From positions 124,001 through 188,000 of the forward strand of contig NZ_ACNN01000026.1 in NCBI RefSeq assembly GCF_000174815.1: a stretch of 64,000 nt of DNA. The letters run 5' to 3'. The notes beneath the pieces were generated by a model, which did no database searches, was not told the DNA's origin, and was given only the letters and a program-made list of their open reading frames with translations. The DNA is from Porphyromonas endodontalis ATCC 35406. GTDB lineage: Bacteria; Bacteroidota; Bacteroidia; Bacteroidales; Porphyromonadaceae. The translations under genes were made by a program, and so were the position numbers. Positions 8,849 through 17,554 of this stretch are shown here, piece after piece; position 1 is the first letter of the stretch, and every line of letters begins with the position of its first letter.

Positions 8849-9463
8849 TTATTTCAATAACTTTGTTGCAAGTTTATAAGTGAACATAATTCGGGAATTG
8901 GATAAATCCCATTGTTGCACTTCCTGCCGTATCAATTCTGCGTGTTTCTTGCTTATATCCCTTAAAGCATTTCCAACGGATTTCCGAAGATATTCGCTTT
9001 CGTGTCCCTTGTGCTTAGCGATTAGAGCAATAGCTACCGATGGGTTTTCTTTGAAGAATGGGCGACTTGTCCAAATTCTCAACCCTTCGGTTACAGCACG
9101 GATAACATTCGGATTATCATCATTTATCCACTCTTCGATGAGGGGTAAAGACGCTTCATATCCTCTATATTTGCAAACCTCATCAAATGCCTTTGCAAGC
9201 ATTTCCTGCACACGCCAATTCTCATCAGTACTTACTTGTTCTTGAAGAAAACAAAGGGCTTCATTATCCGTTGTTGCTAATCGTCCCAATATTGTTGTTG
9301 CCAACATGCGGACTTGATAGGATTCTTGCTTGAATGTGTCAAGGGCAAATTCAAAACATTGTTTTTCTGAATAAGCAGAAAGGATTTCATCAGCTCCATC
9401 AAGGATATGCTGAAATCCATGCTCTATTTGCAGTATCTTGTTCAGTGTTTTATTGACTTCCAT
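8849..9463 (-). CDS. AlkD-like DNA alkylation repair / HEAT-repeat protein
   Basis: A 204-residue all-helical protein made of repeated two-helix units, typical of the AlkC/AlkD superfamily. The segments ENWRVQEML, NPNVIRAVTEGLRIWTSR and EYLRKSVGNALRDISKKH fit that family, the last resembling the LRKAIGWALR element. AlkD enzymes excise bulky or cationic alkylated bases; some relatives have lost glycosylase residues and only bind DNA. I cannot align the catalytic Asp with confidence, so activity is open. It precedes the methyltransferase on the same strand; the pair looks like an accessory insertion between dnaE and the glycosyltransferase. Confidence 0.75.
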   Translation of the reverse strand: MEVNKTLNKILQIEHGFQHILDGADEILSAYSEKQCFEFALDTFKQESYQVRMLATTILGRLATTDNEALCFLQEQVSTDENWRVQEMLAKAFDEVCKYRGYEASLPLIEEWINDDNPNVIRAVTEGLRIWTSRPFFKENPSVAIALIAKHKGHESEYLRKSVGNALRDISKKHAELIRQEVQQWDLSNSRIMFTYKLATKLLK

Positions 9464-9541
9464 CGCTATCTATGCTATATAACTAAATCCAATTTGTCAT
9501 AATTCAATAGGGCATTCTCCTTTACTATTGGACTAGTGGCG

Positions 9542-9549
9542 CAAATGTA
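9542..9549 (-). promoter_or_regulatory. Candidate -7 box for the AlkD-like gene
   Basis: The minus strand reads TACATTTG, fitting TAnnTTTG, about 80 bp before the AlkD-like start. No clear -33 element. Confidence 0.4.
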
Positions 9550-9658
9550 CTTGATTTATTACGAAAAGATACCGAGCGGCGAGATTGGGGAGACATTTAG
9601 CTGCTTACTTCTGTGAGGTTGCCCATGGAAGAGAGAGAGGGGTTCGGTGAGAATCTCC

Positions 9659-9666
9659 TACCTTTG
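9659..9666 (+). promoter_or_regulatory. Candidate -7 box that places the glycosyltransferase start
   Basis: Reads TACCTTTG, an exact match to TAnnTTTG, 17 bp before the ATG at 9683. An open frame extends upstream to an ATG at 9647, but that would lie before this box, so transcription from here supports the later start. Confidence 0.55.
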
Positions 9667-9682
9667 CCGGAGATTAAACGTT

Positions 9683-10543
9683 ATGGATAAGACAGCCTAC
9701 ACTCCACGTCGCATTGCTGCCATTACAATGGCAAGAAATGATGATTTTTTTCTCAATCGCTGGGTACGCTACTATGGAGAAGCACTCGGTTATGAACACC
9801 TATATATATACCTAGACGGACTGGAGCAGGCAATTCCCTCACGAGCTATCCCCGAACAGGTAAAACGTTGGGAGCATCGTACGTTATCCCGAGCTCAAGG
9901 AGATAAATATCGTATCGGCTTGCTCAGCTCTCTTGCACAGCAGTTGTTCGCCAAGGGATACGATCTCGTAATAGGCTGCGACGCTGATGAGTTCCTTATC
10001 GTAGATCCCCAAAGAGAAATGGGACTTGTAGAGTATCTTTCTCGGCAAAATTTGCCCTCGTGTGCTAGTGCATTAGGACTGGATTTGGGGCAGTGCATCG
10101 GGGAAGAAGAGACGTTGGATAGCACTCGTTCTATCCTTGCTCAAAGGCACTACGCCGTATTGAGTTCGCGCTATACCAAGGCTGTCATTTTGGCTCGTCC
10201 CTTGCAATGGGGGTCGGGGTTTCATCGAGTTAAGGGGCATAATTATCATATTCTGCCCGATTTATACCTCGTTCACACGGGATACTGTGACTTAAAACGT
10301 CTCCAACTCCGTACGCAAGATACTCAGAGGACGGATGCCTCTTGGGAAGCCCACCTCAAGCGCAGAGCCAAAACGATCTATTATACTACGCACCGCAAGG
10401 CAATCTCTGCAGACAAAATACTCTCCCGTGCTCGACGTTGGCAAACGCTCTACCGCCCCCTATACGCCCTAAACAAACCCAAAATGCCTTGCCCTCCTCG
10501 GGTTGTACGTCTCCCCTCTCGCTTTTCGCAGATTGAGATCTAG
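9683..10543 (+). CDS. Glycosyltransferase family 2-like protein
   Basis: A 286-residue soluble protein starting IAAITMARNDDFFLNRWVRY, the N-terminal pattern of the Glyco_tranf_2_4 group (GT2/GT92-like). The probable metal- and nucleotide-sugar-binding acidic motif is GCDADEFLIV. The family transfers sugars to cell-surface glycans; donor and acceptor are not known here. The chosen ATG lies just after a strong -7 box; a 12-codon upstream extension is possible but less likely. It stands alone, 120 bp before yitT. Confidence 0.8.
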   Translation: MDKTAYTPRRIAAITMARNDDFFLNRWVRYYGEALGYEHLYIYLDGLEQAIPSRAIPEQVKRWEHRTLSRAQGDKYRIGLLSSLAQQLFAKGYDLVIGCDADEFLIVDPQREMGLVEYLSRQNLPSCASALGLDLGQCIGEEETLDSTRSILAQRHYAVLSSRYTKAVILARPLQWGSGFHRVKGHNYHILPDLYLVHTGYCDLKRLQLRTQDTQRTDASWEAHLKRRAKTIYYTTHRKAISADKILSRARRWQTLYRPLYALNKPKMPCPPRVVRLPSRFSQIEI

Positions 10544-10607
10544 GCTTTTGGCTGTAACTCCCCCTTCAGCTCTCTTGAGAGACCAGAGTAACTAGTCCAA
10601 ATTTCCC

Positions 10608-10615
10608 TACCTTTG
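10608..10615 (+). promoter_or_regulatory. Candidate -7 box for the yitT operon
   Basis: Reads TACCTTTG, an exact -7 consensus match, 47 bp before the yitT start. No clear TTTG at the -33 spacing. Confidence 0.5.
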
Positions 10616-10662
10616 TATCCAAACAATTAGGTGATATAAACGAAGAAACCCTATTCATCCGG

Positions 10663-11574
10663 ATGAAAATGAGAAGGAATCCATTCATCTCCAATCCAAC
10701 AATCACGGGGAAGCAAGTTGCCAACGATTTATTTTTGGTGCTCATCGGTGCTATCCTTCAGGCCGCCGCCTATTCCATTTTTATTGCACCGGCAGGGATT
10801 GTACCCGGGGGTGTATATGGTATCAGCATTGGTATCAATCACCTAACAGAGGGGCTTTGGTCACTCTTCCCCGAGGGGCTGCCCATTGGTAAAGTCTCCC
10901 TGTGCTTCAATATCCCTCTATTCCTGCTGGCGGCTCGTAAGCTTGGCATTTATTCGGGAGGGAAAACCATCGCTACATTCCTACTCATTGCCCTGCTGAC
11001 CGACCTTATCACAACACATATAACCAAAGGGCTCCCCATTATAGAAGACGACCCCTTCCTTGCCGCTGTTTACGGAGGGGCGATTTTGGGGCTGGGTGTA
11101 TTCTTCACCTTTAGAGCAGGGAGCACGAGTGCCGGTACCGATGTACTGGCTCGAGTTTTGGGCAAGGGGCGCAATATCAAGACCAGCAACCTCATTATCC
11201 TCATCGATTCTCTTGTGGTACTATTCGGGCTTATCGTCTTCCGCGATTTGAGAGTACCCCTATACTCCCTTGTTACCATCTTTGTGTATGGTAAGGTACT
11301 AGACCTGATGAACCCCGAGAATCCCAACAAAGCCATCTTTATCATCTGCGAAAATCCGCAAGAACTACGCGCTCTTATTATAGACGAACTACAGCTCCGA
11401 GCTACTTACCTACATGGTAGAGGGATGTATGCAGGTGTAGAGCGCGATATTATCTTTATGATTGCAGAGCGCAAAGATGTACCTCGGCTCAAACAATATG
11501 TGCTAGAGAAAGATCCAAAGGCTTTCATCGCTACCGCTAATGCAACCAACGATACATTACCCCCATTAATATGA
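10663..11574 (+). CDS. YitT family membrane protein (DUF161 + DUF2179)
   Basis: A 303-residue integral membrane protein of the YitT family. The N-terminal two thirds hold about five to six hydrophobic segments with the repeated Gly-rich pattern typical of the family (GIVPGGVYGISIG and RAGSTSAGTDVLAR). The last 80 residues form the soluble DUF2179 domain (RGMYAGVERDIIFMI). Transport function is suspected for the family but not established. Its stop overlaps the start of the cyclophilin gene by 4 bp, so the two are translationally coupled. Confidence 0.88.
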   Translation: MKMRRNPFISNPTITGKQVANDLFLVLIGAILQAAAYSIFIAPAGIVPGGVYGISIGINHLTEGLWSLFPEGLPIGKVSLCFNIPLFLLAARKLGIYSGGKTIATFLLIALLTDLITTHITKGLPIIEDDPFLAAVYGGAILGLGVFFTFRAGSTSAGTDVLARVLGKGRNIKTSNLIILIDSLVVLFGLIVFRDLRVPLYSLVTIFVYGKVLDLMNPENPNKAIFIICENPQELRALIIDELQLRATYLHGRGMYAGVERDIIFMIAERKDVPRLKQYVLEKDPKAFIATANATNDTLPPLI

Positions 11575-12266
11575 AAAGACTTGTACTCTCTTTCCTCTGT
11601 CTCATCTCCCTCACTACCCTACTCAAAGCTCAAGATACAGCTCCCCTTACCAACGAAGCAACCTTCTTTGTAAAGGTAGAGACCAACAAGGGAAATTTCG
11701 TGGTTGCTCTCTATGATGGCACTCCACGCCATCGAGACAATTTCTTGCAGCTAGTTCGCGCTCATAGTTACGAGGGTACGCTCTTCCATCGTGTCATCGA
11801 CCGCTTTATGATACAAGGGGGGAACCTAATGACCCGAGGGGCTACTGCGTCTACAGATGTGAGCCAAGACACCATAAGTACACGCATTCCGCACGAAATT
11901 GATCTCACACGCTTCTTTCATAAACATGGGGCGTTGTGTGCGGCTCGCGAAGGAGATGAGGTGAATCCGGAAAAAGCCTCTTCATCTACTCAATTCTACA
12001 TTGTAACGGGGAATTACTTTACCGATCTTGATCTTGATGAGCTGGAGGCTCGCACCGGACGCAAGTACACACCCGAGCAACGAGAGGCTTACAAGCTCTA
12101 TGGAGGAACACCCCACCTCGACAATGGCTACACCGTCTTTGGCGAAGTGGTAAGTGGAATGAACGTGGTAGAGGAGATACAACGTGTAGCTACCGACGAC
12201 CAAAACAGACCTCGTAAAGATGTTATCATCAAGAAAGTAAGCATCGTTGCCAAACCTAAGAAATAG
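11571..12266 (+). CDS. Exported cyclophilin-type peptidyl-prolyl isomerase
   Basis: Proline isomerase of 231 residues that assists protein folding outside the cytoplasm. A signal peptide is evident (MKRLVLSFLCLISLTTLLKA, then QD). The cyclophilin core follows with FHRVIDRFMIQGGN, containing the catalytic Arg, then SSSTQFYIV and YTVFGEVVSGMNVVEEI. An inserted loop around residues 140-180 is usual for Bacteroidota homologues. It overlaps yitT by ATGA and is followed after 17 bp by the RsmI-like gene, suggesting one transcript. Confidence 0.93.
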   Translation: MKRLVLSFLCLISLTTLLKAQDTAPLTNEATFFVKVETNKGNFVVALYDGTPRHRDNFLQLVRAHSYEGTLFHRVIDRFMIQGGNLMTRGATASTDVSQDTISTRIPHEIDLTRFFHKHGALCAAREGDEVNPEKASSSTQFYIVTGNYFTDLDLDELEARTGRKYTPEQREAYKLYGGTPHLDNGYTVFGEVVSGMNVVEEIQRVATDDQNRPRKDVIIKKVSIVAKPKK

Positions 12267-12283
12267 GAGCATTCTAACGTCTT

Positions 12284-12997
12284 ATGACAAACTCTTCCGG
12301 CATCCTCTATATGCTACCTGTACCCATTGCAGAGGGTAGTATAACGGACTTTTTTCCTCAAGCGAATGCTCCCATAATAGAGCAACTAGATCTATTCTTT
12401 GTCGAAAATATCCGCTCGGCACGTAGGGCAATTAGGCTCTTTTGTCCCCATAAACCGATAGATCCCATCACCTTTATAGAGATCGGGAAACATGCCGATG
12501 AGGCGACCCTTAGTGAGGCTTTTCTTATGATGGAGAAGGGTGAGTCTGCGGGAGTACTCTCCGAAGCCGGATGCCCCGGAGTGGCAGACCCCGGAGCCAG
12601 AGTAGCTCGTCTAGCCCATGAGCACAAGATACGAGTGGTACCCCTTATAGGCCCCTCTTCTCTCCTACTAGCTTTGATGGCATCCGGTCTTAATGGCCAA
12701 TGTTTTGCCTTCTCCGGTTATTTACCCAAAGAACCTACAGAGCTAAAGAAAAGCATTGCGAAGCTAGAGAGGCGCATTACGGAAGAAGGGCAATCTCAAC
12801 TATTCATCGAAACTCCCTATCGCAACGAAAAGATAATGGAGAGTTTGCTTGCCCATTGCCGCCCTACTACTCGCCTCTGCGTTGCTCAAGATATTACGGG
12901 GCAAGAGGAGCATATAGAGACTCGCTCCATCGCTCAGTGGCGCAAGAAACCCATCTCGCTAGCGAAGGTCCCTACCCTTTTCATCCTAGGAGCGTAG
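12284..12997 (+). CDS. RsmI-like SAM-dependent methyltransferase (tetrapyrrole methylase fold)
   Basis: A 237-residue protein of the tetrapyrrole methylase superfamily, closest in pattern to RsmI, which 2'-O-methylates C1402 of 16S rRNA. Visible family motifs are SEAGCPGVADPGARV and GPSSLLLALMASGLNGQ, then FIETPYRNEKIM. The N-terminus (GILYMLPVPIAEG) differs from canonical RsmI, a variant common in Bacteroidota, so the exact rRNA target is inferred. It lies 12 bp before another RNA methyltransferase gene. Confidence 0.82.
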   Translation: MTNSSGILYMLPVPIAEGSITDFFPQANAPIIEQLDLFFVENIRSARRAIRLFCPHKPIDPITFIEIGKHADEATLSEAFLMMEKGESAGVLSEAGCPGVADPGARVARLAHEHKIRVVPLIGPSSLLLALMASGLNGQCFAFSGYLPKEPTELKKSIAKLERRITEEGQSQLFIETPYRNEKIMESLLAHCRPTTRLCVAQDITGQEEHIETRSIAQWRKKPISLAKVPTLFILGA

Positions 12998-13009
12998 AGG
13001 AATAGCACT

Positions 13010-14449
13010 ATGGAAGACCTTATTCCCCCCTTGCCTTGTGACTTTGTTCATCAGATTGAGCAGGATTTCCCTCAAGAGGTAGCGACTCTTTTATCCGCAT
13101 TAGATCACACTGAGCCTGTTGTAAGTCTTCGTCTCAATATCCGCAAATGTGCGCGTTACAAAGCGTCTCCTTCACTAGCTTACCCTTCTACGCCGATCCC
13201 TTGGTGCCAAGAGGGATATAGACTTGAGGGACGCCCATTTTTCGCTCACGATCCCCTCTGGCACGCCGGCATGTACTATGTACAAGAGGCTGCCTCTATG
13301 GCTCTCGCCCAGCTTGCGCCTCTCATCCCTAAGCGTCCCATAGAGGTGTTAGACCTGTGTGCTGCTCCGGGGGGAAAGTCAACTCTTTTGCTCAATATTT
13401 TATCCGAGAATAGTACCCTCGTTGCCAACGAACCAATTCCCAAACGTGCTCAGATCCTCCGGGAGAACCTCATGAAATGGGGCTATCCCAATACAATAGT
13501 TACCAATAATTATCCGGATCAGTTGGCAGCAACGGCGGCTAAGTTCGATATGATTGTAGTAGATGCCCCTTGCTCGGGTGAAGGGCTCTTCCGCAAAACA
13601 CCGGAGGCTCGTCTGGAATGGTCGCTCCAATCGGTAAACGAATGCGCCTTGCGTCAGCGAGAGATCCTCGATGCTGCTTGGACTATGTTACGCCCCGGTG
13701 GCATGCTTGTATATTGCACTTGCACCTTTAATAGACACGAAGACGAAGAGCAAGTGGAATATCTCTTGCGAGAATACAATGCAAGCCTCATCGCCGCGAT
13801 CACCCCTCCCGAAGAATGGCATTGGATTGAGGGGAAAGGAGGAGTGGGATGGCACTTCCTCCCTGGCATGACAATGGGAGAAGGATTTTATTTCGTCGCT
13901 TTCTACAAGCCTCAAGAGGGGGATAATAGTTCCTCTCCTCCTCCCTCCAAAGCAGTAAAAAAGAAAGCAGGACGTAGAGAAACATCCGGTATCTCATTTT
14001 CTGATATAGATAGACGCTGGTTCCTTTGCGAAGAGGGGGACGAAAGGGAAGCAGGAAAGTTCGTGACCTCTCCCATCGCTCCTGAGTTGATACAATGGAT
14101 CCCCCCACAGCTTCTTCCTAAGTACCAGGAATTGGCATCCTCACAGGCCATCCGCATTCTATCTGCAGGGGTTTCTGTGGGAGAATCTAAGGGAAAAGAA
14201 ATAGTTCCCTCTCCTCTACTCCCTTACAGCCAGCTTTGCAACATCTCAGCCTTCCCTACCATAGCTCTTGAGAGGGAGCAAGCATTGGCGTATTTGGCTG
14301 GAGAAACTCTTGCATCTCATCCTTCGACTCCCAAGGGGTTCTGCCTCGTTTGCTACGAAGGGATTCCCCTTGGTTTTGTCAAAAACATTGGGTCAAGGTA
14401 CAACAATCTCTATCCCAAACCTTATCGTCTAAGGAACCTACCTCAGTAG
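13010..14449 (+). CDS. RsmB/RsmF-type rRNA cytosine-C5 methyltransferase
   Basis: NOL1/NOP2/Sun family enzyme of 479 residues that methylates C5 of cytosine in rRNA. The SAM site is LDLCAAPGGKSTLLL; the two cysteines of the mechanism are in VDAPCSGEGLFRKTP and LVYCTCTFNRHEDEEQ. The C-terminal third (from about residue 310) is the RsmF-like extension ending in a PUA-like domain (GFCLVCYEGIPLGFVK). The pairing with an RsmI-like gene upstream suggests a small rRNA-modification operon. A hairpin follows the stop immediately. Confidence 0.88.
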   Translation: MEDLIPPLPCDFVHQIEQDFPQEVATLLSALDHTEPVVSLRLNIRKCARYKASPSLAYPSTPIPWCQEGYRLEGRPFFAHDPLWHAGMYYVQEAASMALAQLAPLIPKRPIEVLDLCAAPGGKSTLLLNILSENSTLVANEPIPKRAQILRENLMKWGYPNTIVTNNYPDQLAATAAKFDMIVVDAPCSGEGLFRKTPEARLEWSLQSVNECALRQREILDAAWTMLRPGGMLVYCTCTFNRHEDEEQVEYLLREYNASLIAAITPPEEWHWIEGKGGVGWHFLPGMTMGEGFYFVAFYKPQEGDNSSSPPPSKAVKKKAGRRETSGISFSDIDRRWFLCEEGDEREAGKFVTSPIAPELIQWIPPQLLPKYQELASSQAIRILSAGVSVGESKGKEIVPSPLLPYSQLCNISAFPTIALEREQALAYLAGETLASHPSTPKGFCLVCYEGIPLGFVKNIGSRYNNLYPKPYRLRNLPQ

Positions 14450-14488
14450 TTTTCCCCCGTTCTACTCTTACTCTGCCTAGGGGGAAAA
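14450..14488 (+). terminator. Hairpin after the rRNA methyltransferase gene
   Basis: TTTTCCCCC (14450-14458) and GGGGGAAAA (14480-14488) are perfect complements with a 21-base loop, starting at the base after the stop codon. No strong T-run follows, so it is a terminator or transcript-end stabiliser. Confidence 0.5.
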
Positions 14489-14554
14489 TCCATCCTATTA
14501 GCTTAATCCCTAGGAGAAAGCAACTAAGAATAATGGTATAAGCGTATGTTTGAC

Positions 14555-14562
14555 TACTTTTG
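14555..14562 (+). promoter_or_regulatory. Candidate -7 box for queF
   Basis: Reads TACTTTTG, fitting TAnnTTTG, 31 bp before the queF start. I see no preQ1 riboswitch-like sequence between it and the gene. Confidence 0.45.
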
Positions 14563-14592
14563 TAGAGACAAACGGAATATACTATAAGTTCT

Positions 14593-15054
14593 ATGGATAG
14601 ATCAGAAGAGGGGCTTGAGCTCCTTGGTAAAAAAACGGAGTATAAAGGAGATTATGCTCCGGAGGTCCTGGAGGCATTCAGCAATAAGCATCCCCAACGT
14701 GATTACTGGGTTCGATTTGTCTGCCCGGAGTTTACGGCTCTTTGCCCCATTACGGGGCAACCCGACTTCGCCACAATCTACATCGATTACATCCCAGACG
14801 AACGCATGGTAGAGAGCAAAAGTCTCAAACTCTACCTCTTCAGTTTTCGTTCGCATGGTGCTTTTCACGAAGATTGTGTCAATATCATCATGGATGATCT
14901 CATCAAGCTGATGAATCCTAAATACATAGAGGTAACCGGAGACTTTAGCCCTCGTGGAGGGATTAGTATTGTGCCCTTCTGTAACTATGGACGCCCCGGG
15001 ACGCAATATGAGGCTATAGCTCGTGAGCGACTGCTCCGCCATGATCGCCATTAA
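14593..15054 (+). CDS. queF: NADPH-dependent 7-cyano-7-deazaguanine reductase
   Basis: Reduces preQ0 to preQ1 in queuosine biosynthesis. At 153 residues it is the short, single-domain QueF type. The substrate-binding and catalytic region [19 protein letters not shown] contains the nucleophilic Cys (in TALCPITG) and an Asp nearby; the QueF signature [16 protein letters not shown] follows, then HEDCVN. It is followed after 23 bp by a lipid kinase gene on the same strand. Confidence 0.95.
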   Translation: MDRSEEGLELLGKKTEYKGDYAPEVLEAFSNKHPQRDYWVRFVCPEFTALCPITGQPDFATIYIDYIPDERMVESKSLKLYLFSFRSHGAFHEDCVNIIMDDLIKLMNPKYIEVTGDFSPRGGISIVPFCNYGRPGTQYEAIARERLLRHDRH

Positions 15055-15077
15055 TCATCATTCTCTAGAAGACTTTC

Positions 15078-15983
15078 ATGCTCAAGCCTAGTCGCATACT
15101 TGCCATCATTAATCCCATCTCCGGAGTTGGCTCCAAGACCCGTATCCCGGGGCTTCTTGCAGATGCCTACAACTCAAGAGAAGAAGAGCTACTCATCACC
15201 TATACAAAAGGAGAGGGTCATGCCACTCGCCTAGTAAAGGAGGCAATAGAAAATGATATAGATAGTATTATTGCTGTGGGTGGAGATGGTACCATCAACG
15301 AGATTGCGAGTGCATTGCATGGCTCTCACGTCAAAATGGGAATAATCCCCAAGGGGAGTGGTAATGGTTTAGCACGAGCTTTGGGACTCCCTCTCTCCAG
15401 CGATGCCGAGGCTGTTCGAGTAATCACAGAAGGGCATACCACAGCCATAGATACAGGTTTGGTTGATGGTAAACCCTTCTTCTGTACTTGCGGCGTGGGA
15501 TTTGATGCGGAGATGACCAAGCGGTATGCCGAGACTTCGCGCCGAGGGCTGATTACTTACATCAAAGCGGCCATTGATGAGTACATCGCTTTCCGTCCTC
15601 AACAGTACCGCATTACCATTGACGGCGAAATCGTTGAGACGAAAGCCTTTCTTGTTACGGCAGCCAACATAGATCAATACGGCAATAACTTCTATATAGC
15701 TCCGGATGCAAGTCCCTCCGATGGGTTACTCGATCTTGTCATTCTACGCCCCTTCGATCCCCTACTCGCTGGGCATGTTGCCTTGCAACTTGTAACTAAA
15801 AATATCGACAAAAACAGTTGTGTCGATAGCTATAGAGGGGCTAATATTGTGATAGAGCGGGAGTGCGATGATAAAGCCCCTGCTCAGATTGACGGAGAGT
15901 CTGTACTGGCCGGCAATCGTATAGAGATTGGCGTACGCAAACAGAGTCTTCTCGTTTATACTCCCCAGTCTGCTGAAAAATGA
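15078..15983 (+). CDS. Diacylglycerol kinase-family lipid kinase
   Basis: A 301-residue member of the DagK/YegS lipid and sphingosine kinase family. It shows the opening motif INPISGVGSKTR, the nucleotide-binding GGDGTINEIA and the following PKGSGNGLARALGLP. The exact lipid substrate cannot be told; YegS-like and sphingolipid-linked kinases share this pattern, and Bacteroidota make sphingolipids. Its stop overlaps the exchanger gene by 4 bp (ATGA). Confidence 0.88.
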   Translation: MLKPSRILAIINPISGVGSKTRIPGLLADAYNSREEELLITYTKGEGHATRLVKEAIENDIDSIIAVGGDGTINEIASALHGSHVKMGIIPKGSGNGLARALGLPLSSDAEAVRVITEGHTTAIDTGLVDGKPFFCTCGVGFDAEMTKRYAETSRRGLITYIKAAIDEYIAFRPQQYRITIDGEIVETKAFLVTAANIDQYGNNFYIAPDASPSDGLLDLVILRPFDPLLAGHVALQLVTKNIDKNSCVDSYRGANIVIERECDDKAPAQIDGESVLAGNRIEIGVRKQSLLVYTPQSAEK

Positions 15984-16990
15984 GTACACTTCTTAGTATT
16001 GGCATGTTGCTCGGGGGGCTGGCTCTGGTTTTTTATGGGGCCAACTTTTTGACCGATGGGGCTAGCTCTATTGCCCGACGGATGCAGGTATCGGCTCTTG
16101 TTATTGGGCTTACAGTTGTCGCTATTGGCACTTCTACCCCCGAACTTGCCGTCAACCTCTCTAGTGCCATACAGGGGAAAGAGGGCATTGCATTAGGGAA
16201 CGTCTTAGGAAGTAATATCTTCAATATTTTGAATATCTTAGGTATTACGGCTATCATTACTCCTCTTCGGGTCGGTAAGAGCACATTGTATGCCGAGATC
16301 CCTATAGTGTTTGTTATCTCCATTGCTCTCATTCTACTTGCTAATGACACACTCCTACATAATAGCACCATAAATAGCCTTGATCATGGTGATGGTCTTG
16401 TGTTGCTTCTTTTCTTTTTCCTCTTTATGTGTTACACCTTCTACATAGCCCGTAAAAAGGGCACAAAGGGAAAAGGTGCGACACAGCAACCCGACAGTAA
16501 TGCTCCTCAAATCAAAATTTATGGTTGGTGGCTATCTATCGGGATGGTAATAGGGGGCCTTGTAATGCTCATCGTTGGAGGAAATTTATTCACGGAAGGA
16601 GCCTCTGCCATTGCTCGCGCTCTAGGAGTTAGCGAATCCGTAATAGGGCTTACTCTCGTTGCGGTGGGTACCTCTGTTCCCGAACTTGCCACCTCCATTG
16701 TAGCAGCACGAAAAGGAGAAGTAGATATGGCAATAGGCAATATCGTTGGTAGCAATATCTTTAATATTGCACTAATCCTCGGGACAACTGCCACTATTCG
16801 CCCCATTGAAACCGGAGGCATTACCCTTCTAGATTATGGAGTAATGCTGCTCGCTGTTGTACTACTCTTTCTTTTTACTCTATTTTACGGTAAGCGCGAG
16901 ATTAAACGATTGGAGGGGGTAGCGCTTCTTTCGGTCTACATCATCTATACTGTTTGGCTAATCCTCCAAGAAACCTCTTACTTAGCATAA
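15980..16990 (+). CDS. Calcium/sodium antiporter, CaxA/YrbG family
   Basis: Inner-membrane exchanger of 336 residues with about ten helices. Both inverted alpha repeats are clear: GLTVVAIGTSTPELAVNL with GNVLGSNIFNIL, and GLTLVAVGTSVPELATSI with GNIVGSNIFNIAL. These carry the ion-binding Glu and Asn residues. A charged cytoplasmic loop separates the halves at about residues 155-178. Translationally coupled to the lipid kinase upstream; 6 bp before the FHA protein. Confidence 0.94.
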   Translation: MSTLLSIGMLLGGLALVFYGANFLTDGASSIARRMQVSALVIGLTVVAIGTSTPELAVNLSSAIQGKEGIALGNVLGSNIFNILNILGITAIITPLRVGKSTLYAEIPIVFVISIALILLANDTLLHNSTINSLDHGDGLVLLLFFFLFMCYTFYIARKKGTKGKGATQQPDSNAPQIKIYGWWLSIGMVIGGLVMLIVGGNLFTEGASAIARALGVSESVIGLTLVAVGTSVPELATSIVAARKGEVDMAIGNIVGSNIFNIALILGTTATIRPIETGGITLLDYGVMLLAVVLLFLFTLFYGKREIKRLEGVALLSVYIIYTVWLILQETSYLA

Positions 16991-16996
16991 AACAAC

Positions 16997-17533
16997 ATGA
17001 AGTACATACTGTGTCCCTATTGTAAGAAGCGCCTTGAGGCTACTTGGATTCGGAGTGTTTTGGATAAGAATGGACATGTAGATACTCCTTGTCCCGGATG
17101 CCATAGACAACTCGCCTTTACCCTACGTCCGCCCAAAGCTTCTAAGCAAACGGAAGGCGAGAATACAGGTCGTTTGTGCAAGCGAGAAGAGGGGCAACCT
17201 CTTGCTTATTTACAGGTTGTAGAAAATGTATTTGGCTATTCGGCACAATTTCCCCTCTACGAGGGGCTCAATAGGATAGGTCGTTACAACGATAGACATA
17301 CGGAAATTGAGGTCGCCATTCGCACGGCAGACCCAAGCCTTGATCGCAATCAATCGCTACTAACCATAGAGAAAGATAAACAGGGGAATGTAGTTGCTAT
17401 CCTTATGGATGATGATAGCATGACAGGGACCTTTGTGAATGCACGCGAACTTGACCCAGGTGAGAAACGCCAACTCTCTGATGGAGATGTAATAACCCTA
17501 GGGGCTACATCTCTTATTTTTTCCATAAAGTAA
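16997..17533 (+). CDS. FHA-domain protein with N-terminal zinc ribbon
   Basis: A 178-residue cytosolic protein. Residues 6-35 form a four-Cys zinc ribbon (CPYC at 6-9, CPGC at 32-35). After a linker, residues 85-178 look like a forkhead-associated domain: GLNRIGRYN, LDRNQSLLTIE, DDSMTGTFVN and LSDGDVITLG match the order GR, S/H, GT-N, L-dGD. FHA domains bind phosphothreonine peptides, so it may read a Ser/Thr kinase signal, though no such kinase is seen in the window. It lies 6 bp after the exchanger and 21 bp before gmd. Confidence 0.85.
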   Translation: MKYILCPYCKKRLEATWIRSVLDKNGHVDTPCPGCHRQLAFTLRPPKASKQTEGENTGRLCKREEGQPLAYLQVVENVFGYSAQFPLYEGLNRIGRYNDRHTEIEVAIRTADPSLDRNQSLLTIEKDKQGNVVAILMDDDSMTGTFVNARELDPGEKRQLSDGDVITLGATSLIFSIK

Positions 17534-17554
17534 ACTTTGCCATAAGAGTGAGAT

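Noticed and set aside
12700-13005. Second gene inside the RsmI-like coding region in another frame
   Set aside because: It overlaps conserved methyltransferase motifs and has a Cys/Arg/His-rich shadow composition.
14450-14592. preQ1 riboswitch upstream of queF
   Set aside because: The space between the -7 box and the gene is about 30 bases and no preQ1-type hairpin/pseudoknot sequence is visible.
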